The notes: generated by a model from the letters alone, not told the origin. DNA of 64,000 nucleotides from Streptomyces sp. 846.5 (GCF_004365705.1 NZ_SOBN01000002.1:1364001-1428000); one strand, 5' to 3'. Positions 18,159 to 26,642 are shown, counted from the stretch's first letter. Made by a program: numbers and translations.

Positions 18159-18968
18159 TCAGCCGCGGCGGAAGCGCATCCGGCTCCTGGAGGACGCGGC
18201 GTCGATCACCCGGTCCTTGAGGCTGCGGCACACCCAGCGCTGGGTCGCCGTCAGATGCTCCCCCGCGATCCGCGCGGCTTCGTCGGCGTCACCCTGCTCG
18301 ACGCTCTCGACCAAGCGCTCGTGCGCCCGCTGGGCGACGGCGCGGTCGGCGCGCGAGGGATAGGAGCCGCGCGACACCTGGGCGTCCGCCCAGGCCTCCT
18401 CCTGGACCGACCAGAGCGAGGTGAGGCTCTTCACCACGACGCGCAGGGTGACATTGGGGTCGAACCCGACGACGGTGTCGTGGAATTCGCGCGAGGAGCG
18501 GGTGAACGCCGCACCGTCGTCGATGCAGCTCTCGCTCTCGGCCAGCAGCTCCCGCAGCCGCGGCACCAGGACGCGCTTGCGGTCGCGGTCCGACCGCTGC
18601 GCGCAGTGGGCCGCGCACAGCGGTTCCAGGGTGGCGAGCGCGGCGCCCAGGTCCGGAACGCCGACCTGCATCGCCTGGAGCGTCAGGCCGAGCGCGTAGC
18701 CGGCCGTCCCGATGTCCGGCGCGTGCACGGTGGCGCCGCCGCGGTTGCCGCGCAGCACGGTGATGAAGCCCTCGGTCTCCAGGATCCGCAGCGCTTCGCG
18801 CACCGAGGGGTGGCTGACGCCGAACTCGGCGACCAGCTCCTCCTGTTTGGGGAGCGTCGAGCCGTCGGTGATGCCGCCTGCCAGGATCCGGTCGCGCAGC
18901 GCCGCGGCGACCTGCTCCGCCATCCGCATCTGCCCGATTTTGACGTGCTCGGACCCTGTTCGTTCCAT
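18159..18968 (-). CDS. GntR/FadR-type regulator (FCD domain)
   Basis: 269 residues from the ATG at 18968; the longer open frame upstream is a shadow of the ligase gene. The wHTH covers about residues 15-85 (GSTLPKQEELVAEFGVSHP, SVREALRILETEGFITVLRG). An FCD domain follows, with SREFHDTVVGFDPN and a later AHERLVESVEQGD supplying likely metal-binding His residues. There is no clear Shine-Dalgarno, and a candidate operator abuts the start codon. It lies between an acyl-CoA ligase (35 bp upstream) and an SDR, and may sense an acyl-CoA or acid of the pathway. Confidence 0.87.
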   Translation of the reverse strand: MERTGSEHVKIGQMRMAEQVAAALRDRILAGGITDGSTLPKQEELVAEFGVSHPSVREALRILETEGFITVLRGNRGGATVHAPDIGTAGYALGLTLQAMQVGVPDLGAALATLEPLCAAHCAQRSDRDRKRVLVPRLRELLAESESCIDDGAAFTRSSREFHDTVVGFDPNVTLRVVVKSLTSLWSVQEEAWADAQVSRGSYPSRADRAVAQRAHERLVESVEQGDADEAARIAGEHLTATQRWVCRSLKDRVIDAASSRSRMRFRRG

Positions 18969-18992
18969 GATTACAAGGTTAGCAGTGATAAT
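18969..18992. promoter_or_regulatory. Candidate operator of the second GntR regulator
   Basis: The 24 bases next to the GntR start contain TTACAAGGTTAG and AGTGATAA. On the other strand this reads ATCACT-N5-ACCTTGTAA. Very similar elements occur at 20511-20530 and, in part, at 35051-35066. Binding by the adjacent regulator is inference. Confidence 0.4.
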
Positions 18993-19003
18993 CCGTGACC
19001 CCC

Positions 19004-20500
19004 TCAGCCCCCGATCCCGGCGAGCAGCTCGGGAAGCCGGGTGCGTTGCACTTTGCCCATGGCGTTCACCGGCAGGGCGTCGACCTGGGACCAGACCTCC
19101 GGGACCTTGTAGGGCGCGAGCTCGCGCCGGCAGAGGTCGGCCAGCGCATCCAGGTCCAGCAGCGGGCCGGCGCTCTGGACCACGGCACCCACCCGCTGCC
19201 CGAGCCGCGCGTCGGGCACCGCATAGACGGCGACCACGGCGACGTCCGGGTGCGTCGCGATGACCCGCTCCACCTCCAGCGGATAGACATTGGCCCCGCC
19301 CCGGATGATGACCAGCTTCTTGCGGTCCAGTACGGTCAGCCACCCGTTCTCGTCGACGGTGCCGATGTCGCCGGTGGGGACCGGTCCCGGCTCCGGCGAC
19401 CGGACGCCGCCGTCCTCCCAGTAGCCGAGCATCGGCCGCCAGCTGTCCGCCCACGGACCGGTGCCGGTCCCGCTCAGCCGCAGCTCGCCCAACTCCCCGG
19501 CCGGGAGGCGGCATCCCTTGTCATCGTAGGCCGCGACGTCGTAGTGCGGCAGCACCCGCCCGCTGGTGCCCGGACGCCATGCGTCACCCGGCGGGTCGAT
19601 GGACACCACCGTCGGCGCCTCGGTCAGACCATAGGTGACCCGGGGCACCAGGCCGTGCGCGGCCGCGAACGCCTGGCGCAGCGAGTCCGAGGTGTCGCTG
19701 CCGCCGCTCCACACCTCCCGCAGCGAGCCGAGTTCGAACTCCGGTCGCCCGGCCAGATCGTAGAGCTGTGCGGGCGCGCCGTTCCACACTGTGACCCGCC
19801 GCGAGGAGATCCACTCGGCGACCCCTTCGACATCGCGCCGGTCCATCACCACCGAGCAGCCGCCGGCCTGTGCGGTGAGCAGGGTGGACAGCACCATCAG
19901 GTTGAGGATCGTCAAGGGGAAGCTGTCGCCCTTGCGCAACCCGGGCCCCCAGCCCCGGGAGGCGACCAGCACCGCGCCCGGCAGCAGCAGGTTGCGCTGG
20001 CTGTGCACGATCGCCTTGGGGCGTCCCGACGTCCCGCTGGTAAAGGCGATCCCGGCCGGGGCGTCGAGGTTCAACTCGATGCGGGGGGCCTGTTGGTGAT
20101 GTGACGTCAGCTCGACCCACTGATCGAGGTCGACCCGGCCCGGCGTCCCCAACTGGTAGCGGGGGCCGGCCAGCACCACCGTGGGGTCGCAGAGGTCGTG
20201 CAACTCCTGCTGCTCAGTGGCCGAGAGCGCCTCGCCGATCCCGACCCAGACCGCCCCGATCCGCTGCGCGCCGTGGAAGGCGGCGACGATGTCCAGGTCG
20301 TTGGGCAGACAGGCGGCGACCCGGTCGCCCGGGCGCAAGCCGAGTGACCACAGCGCTCCGGCCGCCCTGCACGCCTGCTCGTCGAGCTCGGCGTAGGACC
20401 AGACGCCGGAGACTGCCTCGACCGCCTCCGCGCCTGGGCGCAGCGCGAGTTGGGCGTCCAGCACCTGCGCGATCGAGCTGGGAAGGGCAACGCTGCTCAT
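19004..20500 (-). CDS. AMP-dependent acyl-CoA ligase
   Basis: 498 residues. The P-loop is IAFTSGTSGRPKAIVHS (about 180-196), the YGLTEAPTVVS motif follows, then a hinge DIGTVDENGWLTVLDRKK, and the final lysine is in LPVNAMGKVQRTRL. The ATG at 20500 is preferred because AAGGATG lies just upstream; the frame stays open far beyond as a shadow of the P450 gene. It is the first gene of the minus-strand unit with the GntR and SDR genes. It probably activates a hydroxylated or ring acid; the substrate pocket gives no further clue. Confidence 0.88.
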   Translation of the reverse strand: MSSVALPSSIAQVLDAQLALRPGAEAVEAVSGVWSYAELDEQACRAAGALWSLGLRPGDRVAACLPNDLDIVAAFHGAQRIGAVWVGIGEALSATEQQELHDLCDPTVVLAGPRYQLGTPGRVDLDQWVELTSHHQQAPRIELNLDAPAGIAFTSGTSGRPKAIVHSQRNLLLPGAVLVASRGWGPGLRKGDSFPLTILNLMVLSTLLTAQAGGCSVVMDRRDVEGVAEWISSRRVTVWNGAPAQLYDLAGRPEFELGSLREVWSGGSDTSDSLRQAFAAAHGLVPRVTYGLTEAPTVVSIDPPGDAWRPGTSGRVLPHYDVAAYDDKGCRLPAGELGELRLSGTGTGPWADSWRPMLGYWEDGGVRSPEPGPVPTGDIGTVDENGWLTVLDRKKLVIIRGGANVYPLEVERVIATHPDVAVVAVYAVPDARLGQRVGAVVQSAGPLLDLDALADLCRRELAPYKVPEVWSQVDALPVNAMGKVQRTRLPELLAGIGG

Positions 20501-20510
20501 GGCATCCTTG

Positions 20511-20530
20511 ATATCACTATCCTTGTAAAG
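20511..20530. promoter_or_regulatory. Candidate GntR operator before the acyl-CoA ligase
   Basis: ATATCACTATCCTTGTAAAG shares the ATCACT and CCTTGTAA halves with the site next to the GntR start, with three fewer bases between them. It lies 11 bases before the ligase start codon, where a repressor would block transcription. Confidence 0.4.
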
Positions 20531-20609
20531 ATTAAAGCTATAGCCTCCCGGGTCCGACGCCTGACCGTTGACGTCACAGCCGCGCCGTGAAAATGTGATC
20601 CTCGAATAT

Positions 20610-20624
20610 GAGAATAAACTTCTC
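20610..20624. promoter_or_regulatory. Operator site B, GAGAAT-AAA-CTTCTC
   Basis: A 15-base palindrome with one mismatch in the outer arms, matching sites A, D and E. It lies 39 bases before the P450 start codon, in the divergent gap between ligase and P450. Confidence 0.7.
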
Positions 20625-20662
20625 ACAGACTCCGGAGTGGCAGTGACGGAGAGGTGCTTACG

Positions 20663-21955
20663 GTGAACGACTTCGAGGCGATGGACTACTTCCGGGACGA
20701 CGCGCTCGTCGCGGACCCGTACCCCTATCTGGACGCCCTGCGCGAGCAGTGCCCCGTGCGGCGCGAACCCCATCACGACGTGCTGATGGTGACCGGCTAC
20801 GACGAGGCCGTCGAGGTGTTCCACGACGCCAGGACATTCTCCTCCTGCATCGCAGTGACCGGTCCCTTTCCCGGATTTCCGGTCCCGCTCGTGGGCGACG
20901 ACCTGACCGAGCTGATCGAGCAGCACCGCGACGAACTCCCCATGAGCGACCAGCTCCCCACGATGGACCCGCCCACTCACACCGACCACCGCGCGCTGCT
21001 GATGCGCCTGATCACCCCCAAGCGCCTCAAGGAGAACGAGGAGGCCATGGGGCGGCTCGCCGACCGCGTGCTGGACACCTTCCTCGCCGACGGCGGGGGC
21101 GAGTTCATCAGCGGCTTCGCGGGCCCCTTCACCCTGCTCGTCATCGCCGACCTGCTCGGCGTGCCCGAGGAGGACCAGGGCGAGTTCCTGGAGCAGCTCC
21201 AGCACCGGCCGCCGGAGGGCGGCGGCATCGGGAGCACCGGCTCGGAGGAGCTGGCTCACTCCCCGATGGAGTACCTGTACGCGAGGTTCGCGGCCTACAT
21301 CGAGGACCGCCGCCGCGAGCCGCGCGACGACGTACTCACCGGCCTGGCCACCGCGACCTTCCCCGACGGCTCGACGCCCGAGGTCGTGGACGTGGTCCGG
21401 GTCGCCGCCAATATCTTCTCGGCCGGCCAGGAGACCACCGTCCGACTGCTCAGCTCCGCGTTCAGGATGATCGCCGAGAACCCCGACCTGCAGCGGCTGC
21501 TGCGCAGTGACCGCAGCCGCATCCCCAACTTCGTCGAGGAGACCCTGCGGATGGAGAGCCCGATCAAGGGCGACTTCCGGCTGGCACGGGTGCCGACCAC
21601 CGTGGGCGGGGTCGACGTCCCGGCCGGCACCACCCTGATGGTGGTGAACGGAGCCGCCAACCGCGACCCGCGCCGCTTCGAGGACCCGGGTACCTTCGAC
21701 GCCGCGCGTCCGAACGCCCGTCAGCACCTCGCGTTCGGGCGCGGAATCCACGCCTGCCCCGGCGCGCCCCTGGCCCGGGCCGAGGGCCGGGTGGGCATCG
21801 AGCGGCTGCTCGACCGCACCGCCGACATCCGGATCGCGGAGCGCGTACACGGCCCGGCCGACGCCCGCCGCTACCGGTACATCCCGACCTTCATCCTCCG
21901 CGGCCTCACCCACCTGAACCTTGAGTTCACGCCCGCCGAGGAGACCGCCCGATGA
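20663..21955 (+). CDS. Cytochrome P450
   Basis: 430 residues from the GTG at 20663, chosen for GGAGAGG eight bases upstream over the GTG nine bases earlier. The oxygen-activating I-helix motif AGQETT is at 254-259, EETLR at 292-296, and the haem loop FGRGIHACPGAP has Cys365 as the iron ligand. It is soluble, with no membrane anchor, as usual in actinobacteria. The ferredoxin gene overlaps its stop by 4 bp and is the likely electron donor. Hydroxylation of the island's substrate is inferred. Confidence 0.93.
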   Translation: MNDFEAMDYFRDDALVADPYPYLDALREQCPVRREPHHDVLMVTGYDEAVEVFHDARTFSSCIAVTGPFPGFPVPLVGDDLTELIEQHRDELPMSDQLPTMDPPTHTDHRALLMRLITPKRLKENEEAMGRLADRVLDTFLADGGGEFISGFAGPFTLLVIADLLGVPEEDQGEFLEQLQHRPPEGGGIGSTGSEELAHSPMEYLYARFAAYIEDRRREPRDDVLTGLATATFPDGSTPEVVDVVRVAANIFSAGQETTVRLLSSAFRMIAENPDLQRLLRSDRSRIPNFVEETLRMESPIKGDFRLARVPTTVGGVDVPAGTTLMVVNGAANRDPRRFEDPGTFDAARPNARQHLAFGRGIHACPGAPLARAEGRVGIERLLDRTADIRIAERVHGPADARRYRYIPTFILRGLTHLNLEFTPAEETAR

Positions 21956-22140
21956 AGGTCACCGTCGACGAGGACCGATGCCGGGGCCACGGGGTCTGCT
22001 GGACGATCTGCCCCGAGGTGTTCGAGCTCTCCGACGACGGCTACGCCGTGGTGGAGCCGTCCGAGGTCCCGGTCGAGTACGAGGCGGCGGTCCGCACCGC
22101 CGTCACCACCTGCCCCGAGCACGCCATCACCGCGATCTGA
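21952..22140 (+). CDS. P450-associated ferredoxin (4-Cys CxxHxxC type)
   Basis: 62 residues. The cluster ligands read DRCRGHGVCWTICPEVF plus a C-terminal CPEHAI, giving four cysteines; a His sits inside the first CxxHxxC. Most P450-linked ferredoxins of this size bind a [3Fe-4S] cluster with three Cys; the extra Cys here would allow [4Fe-4S]. The 4-bp overlap with the P450 gene implies they are translated together. No ferredoxin reductase is encoded in the window. Confidence 0.9.
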   Translation: MKVTVDEDRCRGHGVCWTICPEVFELSDDGYAVVEPSEVPVEYEAAVRTAVTTCPEHAITAI

Positions 22141-22160
22141 CACCACGTCCTAGGAGATCC

Positions 22161-22481
22161 ATGCCCAAGGGTTACGTCATCCTGACCGAGGCCGTCAGGG
22201 ACCAGGCCGGCATCGACGCCTACGCCCGGGCCGCCGGACCGTCGATGGTCAGCGGCGGCGCGTCCGTCCTGGCCGCCGACGGACAGCCCCAGCTCCTCGA
22301 AGGCAGCTGGCACGGCGACCGGACGGTCGTCCTCGAGTTCGACTCGGTGGAGGCGGCCCGCGCCTGGTACGAGTCGCCCGAGTACGAGAAGGCCAAGCCG
22401 CTGCGGCAGGCCGCGGCCGAGACCAACGCGGTGATCGTCACCGGCTTCGAGATGCCGCCACGGCCGGCCCGGCGTGGCTGA
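22161..22481 (+). CDS. DUF1330 small protein
   Basis: 106 residues of the DUF1330 ferredoxin-like alpha/beta fold. The recognisable part is the middle, with VVLEFDSVEAARAWYESPEYEKAKPLR. No enzymatic role is established for the family; relatives often sit in catabolic operons. AGGAG precedes the ATG, and its end overlaps the start of the LLM oxidoreductase by 8 bp, so it belongs to the P450 operon. Confidence 0.82.
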   Translation: MPKGYVILTEAVRDQAGIDAYARAAGPSMVSGGASVLAADGQPQLLEGSWHGDRTVVLEFDSVEAARAWYESPEYEKAKPLRQAAAETNAVIVTGFEMPPRPARRG

Positions 22482-23445
22482 CCTGGAGCTCTCCTGCGGC
22501 CTGCCCCCGGGCCCGGCCTTCACCGACCTGGCCGAACTGGCCGAGGAACTCGGTTACGCCCGGGTGTGGATTTTCGACTCGGCGCCGCTGTGGGAGGACC
22601 CGTTCGTCCATCTCGCCCTCGCCGCGCAGCGGACCACCCGCATCGGGCTGGGCACGGCCGTCCTCGTCCCCGACCAGCGCTCGGTCCTGGCCATGGCCTC
22701 CGGGATCGCCACGATCGCCCGGATCTCCGACGGCCGCTTCCGGCCGTGCTTCGGCACCGGCTTCACCGCGCGCCTGGCCGTCGGACAGCGCCCCATGACA
22801 CTGCAGGCTCTGGCCGACTACGTCACCGCCCTCCGTCAACTGCTCGCGGGGAAGACCACGGTCGTGGACGGCAGGCCGGTCCGCATGCTGCACGCGGACG
22901 GCCTGGCCGAGCCACGGCCGATCGAGGTGCCGCTCTGGCTCAGCGTCTTCGGCCCCCGGGGCGCCGCACTGGCCACCGAGGTGGCGGACGGCATCATCGG
23001 GCCGCCGCACCCCACGCTCCCGGCCGCGATGCTCGTCTCCGGAACAGTGCTCGACCCCGGCGAGGACCCCGGGTCGGACCGGGCCCGGGAGGCCGTCGGA
23101 CCCTGGCGGGTCGGCGACTGGCACAACGCCTACGCCAAGAGCGGCGCCGAGTCGGTCGACGCCCTGCCCGGCGGCCGGGACTGGCGGGAGGCACTCGAAG
23201 CGCTGGCCCCGGAAGACGAACGCCACCTGCTGACCTTCGAGGGCCACGTCACCCACCTCCCCGACCGCGACCGCCGACTGCTCGAACACATCGACGTCAG
23301 GACCATGGTCGGCGACGAGACCCGCATCGGCCGCGGTCTCACCCGGCTCGCCGGAATCGGCCTCCGCGAGGCCATCTACACCCCGAGCGGTCCCGACGTG
23401 GCCCGCGAACTGCGCGCGTTCGCTGCGGCCCACGCGGGCCGGTAA
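22474..23445 (+). CDS. Luciferase-like (LLM) flavin or F420-dependent oxidoreductase
   Basis: 323 residues from a GTG that overlaps DUF1330. The TIM-barrel luciferase-like pattern is seen in ELGYARVWIFDSAPLWEDPF, GLGTAVLVPDQRSVLAMAS and GFTARLAVGQRP. It is closest in outline to the F420-dependent reductase group common in streptomycetes and mycobacteria, but whether F420 or FMN is used cannot be read off safely. As the last gene of the P450 operon it may reduce an enone or act as a monooxygenase on the P450 product. Confidence 0.82.
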   Translation: MADLELSCGLPPGPAFTDLAELAEELGYARVWIFDSAPLWEDPFVHLALAAQRTTRIGLGTAVLVPDQRSVLAMASGIATIARISDGRFRPCFGTGFTARLAVGQRPMTLQALADYVTALRQLLAGKTTVVDGRPVRMLHADGLAEPRPIEVPLWLSVFGPRGAALATEVADGIIGPPHPTLPAAMLVSGTVLDPGEDPGSDRAREAVGPWRVGDWHNAYAKSGAESVDALPGGRDWREALEALAPEDERHLLTFEGHVTHLPDRDRRLLEHIDVRTMVGDETRIGRGLTRLAGIGLREAIYTPSGPDVARELRAFAAAHAGR

Positions 23446-23456
23446 TGCCGATCGGT

Positions 23457-23789
23457 TCAGGCCCGGACCCGCTCCACGGCTCCGGTCGGCTTCCGACGGC
23501 CCGCGACCAGGCCGCCGGCCGCGCCGAGCGACACCAGGCCCATGCCGGCTGCGGTCGCGATGCCCTTCACGCCGTCCATGGTGAAGTAGCAGACCGCGGT
23601 CACGCCGCCGTTGAACAGGAACAGGAACCAGAGCACCGGCGGCTTCGACAGGAACGCCTTGATCCTCGGCTTCCTGGCGATGCGGGAGCCCGCCAGCATC
23701 GAGACCGCGATACCGGCGTAGGTGGCGATGCTCTTCTCCCTGCCGTCGAGGACGGCGCCGGAGGCGGTGCTCGCGACGAGGCCGGCCAC
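23457..23789 (-). CDS. Small membrane protein of unknown function
   Basis: 110 residues from a GTG, with hydrophobic segments near residues 22-34, 51-70 and 77-97 and a basic C-terminus. I recognise no family. The start is uncertain because no clear ribosome site exists. The amphipathic pattern and lack of an overlapping better frame support a real gene, but it converges on the LLM gene with only 11 bp between and could be spurious. Confidence 0.45.
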   Translation of the reverse strand: MAGLVASTASGAVLDGREKSIATYAGIAVSMLAGSRIARKPRIKAFLSKPPVLWFLFLFNGGVTAVCYFTMDGVKGIATAAGMGLVSLGAAGGLVAGRRKPTGAVERVRA

Positions 23790-23834
23790 GATCCCGTCGC
23801 CCGCTCGCCGCCACGAGGGGCCGCCCTCCCCAAC

Positions 23835-23860
23835 CCATGGTGTAGCCCGCTACACCATGG
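23835..23860. promoter_or_regulatory. Perfect 26-bp palindrome, strong operator candidate
   Basis: The arms CCATGGTGTAGC and GCTACACCATGG are perfectly complementary around a CC centre. It lies 26 bases before the remnant reading frame at 23886 and 46 bases from the membrane-protein start. The size and symmetry suit a TetR-type dimer site. No TetR gene is in the window. Confidence 0.6.
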
Positions 23861-23885
23861 CCGACCCAGCCCGAAGGGACAGCGA

Positions 23886-24005
23886 ATGGTGCTCATGGAC
23901 AGACTGGGAATCGAATGTCTCAGCGTCTCCGGCCTGCCACCGGTCGACTTCGTCTGTCTGGCCGCCGACCTCGGCTGCGCGCGGGCTCATCTCACGTACC
24001 TATGA
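23886..24005 (+). pseudogene. Truncated N-terminus of a sugar phosphate isomerase/epimerase-like TIM barrel
   Basis: A 39-residue frame beginning MVLMDRLGIECLSVSGLPP and going on with DFVCLAADLGC. This matches the first beta-alpha unit of xylose-isomerase-like TIM-barrel proteins, which normally run to about 270-290 residues. An AAGGGA lies upstream of the ATG. The frame then breaks after CARAHLTYL and stops 13 bases before the SDR start, so almost the whole barrel has been lost, apparently by deletion. I call it a gene remnant; translation into a short peptide remains possible. Confidence 0.6.
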
Positions 24006-24018
24006 GGAGAACTGACCG

Positions 24019-24798
24019 ATGGACAGTCAACTGCAGGGCCGACGGATCCTCGTCACAGGTGCCGCCGGCGGGATCGGCGCGGCCGCAGTGAGGGTCTTCG
24101 CCGAAGCGGGAGCCACCGTCGCGGCAACCTATCGCAACTCGCCGCCGCCCGACTCGCTCGATACGGAGGCGACCTGGCTGCAGTGCGACCTGCGCAGCCC
24201 CGAACAGGCCGACAAGGCCGTCGCTGCGGCCGCCGAGGCGCTGGGCGGGCTCGACGTCGTGCTGCACGCGGCCGGAACCTGGGGCCCGGGCCCGGCGGGT
24301 GAGATCACCGAGGAGAACCTCGACTTCATGCTGGACACCAACGTCAAGGCGACGGTGTTCATCAACCAGGCCGCCTACCGGGTGATGCGCGACGCCGGCC
24401 AGGGCGGCCGGATCATCAACCTCGGGTCGGGCGAGGCCGTCACCGGCATCACCTGGTCGTCGAGCTACGCCCTGGCCAAGGGAGCGGTCCACGCCTGGAC
24501 CAGGTCGGCCGCCAAGGCCTGGGGCCGGTACGGGATAACGGTGAACGCGGTGGCACCGGCGGTCGAGACCCCCGGTGCCGAGCGCTTCCGCGAGTTCCTG
24601 GGACCGGAGGCCGCTGCGATGATCAGGAAGAGCACGTCCCAGACCCGTCCGATCGCCGGCTCCTTCGGCGCCGAGGAGCTCGGCGACCCGGTACGCGACC
24701 TCGGCCCGGTACTCGTCTTCCTGGCCGGCCCGGGCTCCCACTTCGTGACCGGCCAGCTGCTGGCGGTCGGCGGCGGCTCGATGATGCTCGGCGCCTGA
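24019..24798 (+). CDS. Short-chain dehydrogenase/reductase
   Basis: 259 residues. TGAAGGIGAA near residue 13 binds the cofactor and an Arg in ATYRNS suggests NADP(H); the catalytic stretch is LGSGEAV then YALAKGAVHAW. TGQLLAVGGGSMM replaces the usual VDGG end. GAGGAG lies 8 bases before the ATG. It is the surviving gene behind the TIM-barrel remnant and the 26-bp palindrome, so it may now be driven directly from that promoter. Substrate unknown. Confidence 0.86.
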   Translation: MDSQLQGRRILVTGAAGGIGAAAVRVFAEAGATVAATYRNSPPPDSLDTEATWLQCDLRSPEQADKAVAAAAEALGGLDVVLHAAGTWGPGPAGEITEENLDFMLDTNVKATVFINQAAYRVMRDAGQGGRIINLGSGEAVTGITWSSSYALAKGAVHAWTRSAAKAWGRYGITVNAVAPAVETPGAERFREFLGPEAAAMIRKSTSQTRPIAGSFGAEELGDPVRDLGPVLVFLAGPGSHFVTGQLLAVGGGSMMLGA

Positions 24799-24814
24799 GC
24801 GGCAGGAAGTCGGC

Positions 24815-25528
24815 TCAGCCGGTCCGGCCCGTGACGAGCTGGTAGAAGATGGGCTCGCCGGTCGTCGTGACCCGGTGCTGGAAGCGCGTTCGTTCCAGGA
24901 CTGCGAAGTCTCCGTCGGCCACCAACCGATGGACGGTGGCGCCGAAGCCGTCCGGGTCCGACTCGTCCATCCACCGCTCGTCGATCGTGAAGGCCACCGG
25001 GGCACCGGAGGGCAGGACCGCGAGTGCGTTCCTGAGGGCCCGTGGTGTGGCGTGCGTGCCGCCGAACGCTCCGGCTGACACCAACCCACCGAGCCCGTAC
25101 GGGCGTAGTTCCTCATGGAGCGCGCCGTCGTGGGAGAAGTTGCCGACCACATAGTCGGCGTAGACGCCTGGCCGGTCGCGCCGACAAGCCACGCGCGCAT
25201 CCGGCAGCGAGTCAACGCCGACCACCCCGGCCACGCCGCCGCGACGCAGAAGTCCGCCGACCGCTCCCGTGCCGGCGCCGACATCGAGCACCGTCATCGA
25301 GCCCGGATCCAGCCCGAGGCCCGAGACCACGCGCAGAAAGCCCTCTGCCGCGACCTGCGGCGATCGGCACCGCAGCAGCTCCTGGACGACATGCTCATAG
25401 AGACCGGGGACGGCGTAGATCCGGGTGTACTCGTGCAGGTGCACGGTCTCGTGCTCACTCAACGCGATGTACTCGCCATCGGCCGCCGGCGGGCCGAGCA
25501 GACGGACGCCCGCAAACACATCTCCCAT
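24815..25528 (-). CDS. SAM-dependent methyltransferase-like protein
   Basis: 237 residues from the Met at 25528; a longer frame begins at 25750 but its extra residues look like non-coding sequence. The class I SAM motif VLDVGAGTGAVGGLLRR is in the middle, with an acidic VVGVDSLPDAR as motif II. The fold is that of small-molecule methyltransferases; no substrate can be inferred. It converges on the SDR gene with 16 bp between, and marks the left edge of a stretch without catabolic genes. Confidence 0.72.
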   Translation of the reverse strand: MGDVFAGVRLLGPPAADGEYIALSEHETVHLHEYTRIYAVPGLYEHVVQELLRCRSPQVAAEGFLRVVSGLGLDPGSMTVLDVGAGTGAVGGLLRRGGVAGVVGVDSLPDARVACRRDRPGVYADYVVGNFSHDGALHEELRPYGLGGLVSAGAFGGTHATPRALRNALAVLPSGAPVAFTIDERWMDESDPDGFGATVHRLVADGDFAVLERTRFQHRVTTTGEPIFYQLVTGRTG

Positions 25529-25688
25529 GTCCGGAAGACTATGCGCACGCCTGACGTGAATGCTGTGGCACCTAGAGATCTGGCCTGGGCTCCGGCGCAA
25601 TTGGCTCCGGAACGTCGGCAGTGAGTTCAACCATGGGGTGACGAGTTTGCGCATCACCTCAGTACGGAGTTCGGTGGTGACGGGTTCA

Positions 25689-26126
25689 TCACCACGAAGC
25701 GGTGCAGACGACTCCCTGTGCGACCCCTGAATTGTTGATGAGCTGTCCACAGGCGCGGGCGAGGTATCCGGATCCGTCCCAGTAGTTGTAGGTCTGCTGG
25801 GAGTACGTTCCGCCGGAAGCCGTGTTCACCACATCGTGGATTCCGGACACCGTGGTCCATGAGCCGTTGTGGTACCTCTGCAGCCAGCCCTGGCAGTCTT
25901 CTCCGGGGGCGTCGTAACCCCAGTTGATGATCTTAGCCGCGGCGTAGTCGTCGCCGAGCCCGTCCCAGGTGGCCAGGAGCTGGAACTCGCAGTTGTAGCT
26001 CCACGTGTCTCCCCTGACCTGATCCGTTCCGGTGCTTGCCTGAGCGTCGGCCTGGACCCCCAGGGCGAGGGCACCTGCTGCCGCGAGCGTGAGTGCGGTC
26101 TTCCAGAATGAATTCCATCGAGCCAC
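25689..26126 (-). CDS. Small secreted protein, distantly like its two neighbours
   Basis: 145 residues from a GTG at 26126 (GAGG seven bases upstream). A signal peptide runs to about residue 30 (ALTLAAAGALALGVQADAQAS). The mature part has VSGIHDVVNTASGGTYSQQT and ends GYLARACGQLINNSGVAQGVVCTASW. The order VSGIH, tyrosine cluster, GYLARAC, final Cys is shared with the next two secreted proteins, so it is a diverged member of the same family. Function unknown; four cysteines suggest two disulfides. Confidence 0.75.
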   Translation of the reverse strand: MARWNSFWKTALTLAAAGALALGVQADAQASTGTDQVRGDTWSYNCEFQLLATWDGLGDDYAAAKIINWGYDAPGEDCQGWLQRYHNGSWTTVSGIHDVVNTASGGTYSQQTYNYWDGSGYLARACGQLINNSGVAQGVVCTASW

Positions 26127-26201
26127 GACTGCCTCATTCCTTGTACTGGTGGTGTGTCGGACGGAGATGTCGTTTCGGCGGTAGGTCCGGATGGGCACTG
26201 G

Positions 26202-26642
26202 TCAGATGCCCGCGCTGCAGTGGACGGCCGCGCCGGACCACGAGGTGAACTGGAAGCAGGCGCGGGCGAGGTAGCCGGGACCGTCGTAGTAGGGGTAGGT
26301 CTGCACGTTGCCGCCGCTGTTCAGGCTGTGGACCCCGGAAACCGTGTGCCAGGTGGCGCCGCCGTCGGTGGAGCGCTCCAGCCAGGCGTTGAGGGTGTAG
26401 CCGGTGCCGACGTTCGCGAAGAAGCCGCTGGCGTAGGTCGTCGAGGTCTTGGCGTACACCGATGTCCCGCTGGAGTCCGTCCACCATGCCTCGCCTTCGG
26501 CGAAGCCCGATGCGGTGGACTGCGTGAAGAGCGAGTAGTTCTCGCCCGTGATCACCCCGTCCGCGTGGGCCGACGCGCTGGTGCCCAGCATGAGGCCGCC
26601 GGCGGCGGCCACCGTCATCGCCGCCTTGAAGATCTTCTTCAT
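26202..26642 (-). CDS. Small secreted protein, paralogue 2 of 3
   Basis: 146 residues with a clear Sec signal (KKIFKAAMTVAAAGGLMLG, cleavage after SAHA near residue 27). The mature part is Trp- and Tyr-rich and has WLERSTDGGATWHTVSGVHS and ends YLARACFQFTSWSGAAVHC plus four residues. It is very close to the protein at 26957 on the opposite strand. The two Cys near the C-terminus probably pair. GGAAGGAAG precedes the ATG. I know no function for the family; the extracellular beta-rich look suggests binding or inhibition. Confidence 0.82.
   Translation of the reverse strand: MKKIFKAAMTVAAAGGLMLGTSASAHADGVITGENYSLFTQSTASGFAEGEAWWTDSSGTSVYAKTSTTYASGFFANVGTGYTLNAWLERSTDGGATWHTVSGVHSLNSGGNVQTYPYYDGPGYLARACFQFTSWSGAAVHCSAGI

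Noticed and set aside
19004..21913. 969-codon minus-strand frame suggesting a ligase with a long N-terminal extension
   Set aside because: The first 470 codons are antisense to the P450; the ligase fold and a ribosome site begin at 20500.
25674..25695. Inverted repeat GTGGTGA/TCACCAC at the end of a secreted-protein gene
   Set aside because: Seven-base arms overlapping the stop codon, too weak to call a terminator.
25529..25750. N-terminal extension of the methyltransferase
   Set aside because: Residues look like random translation (many Ser/Arg/His), and the conserved fold fits entirely after 25528.
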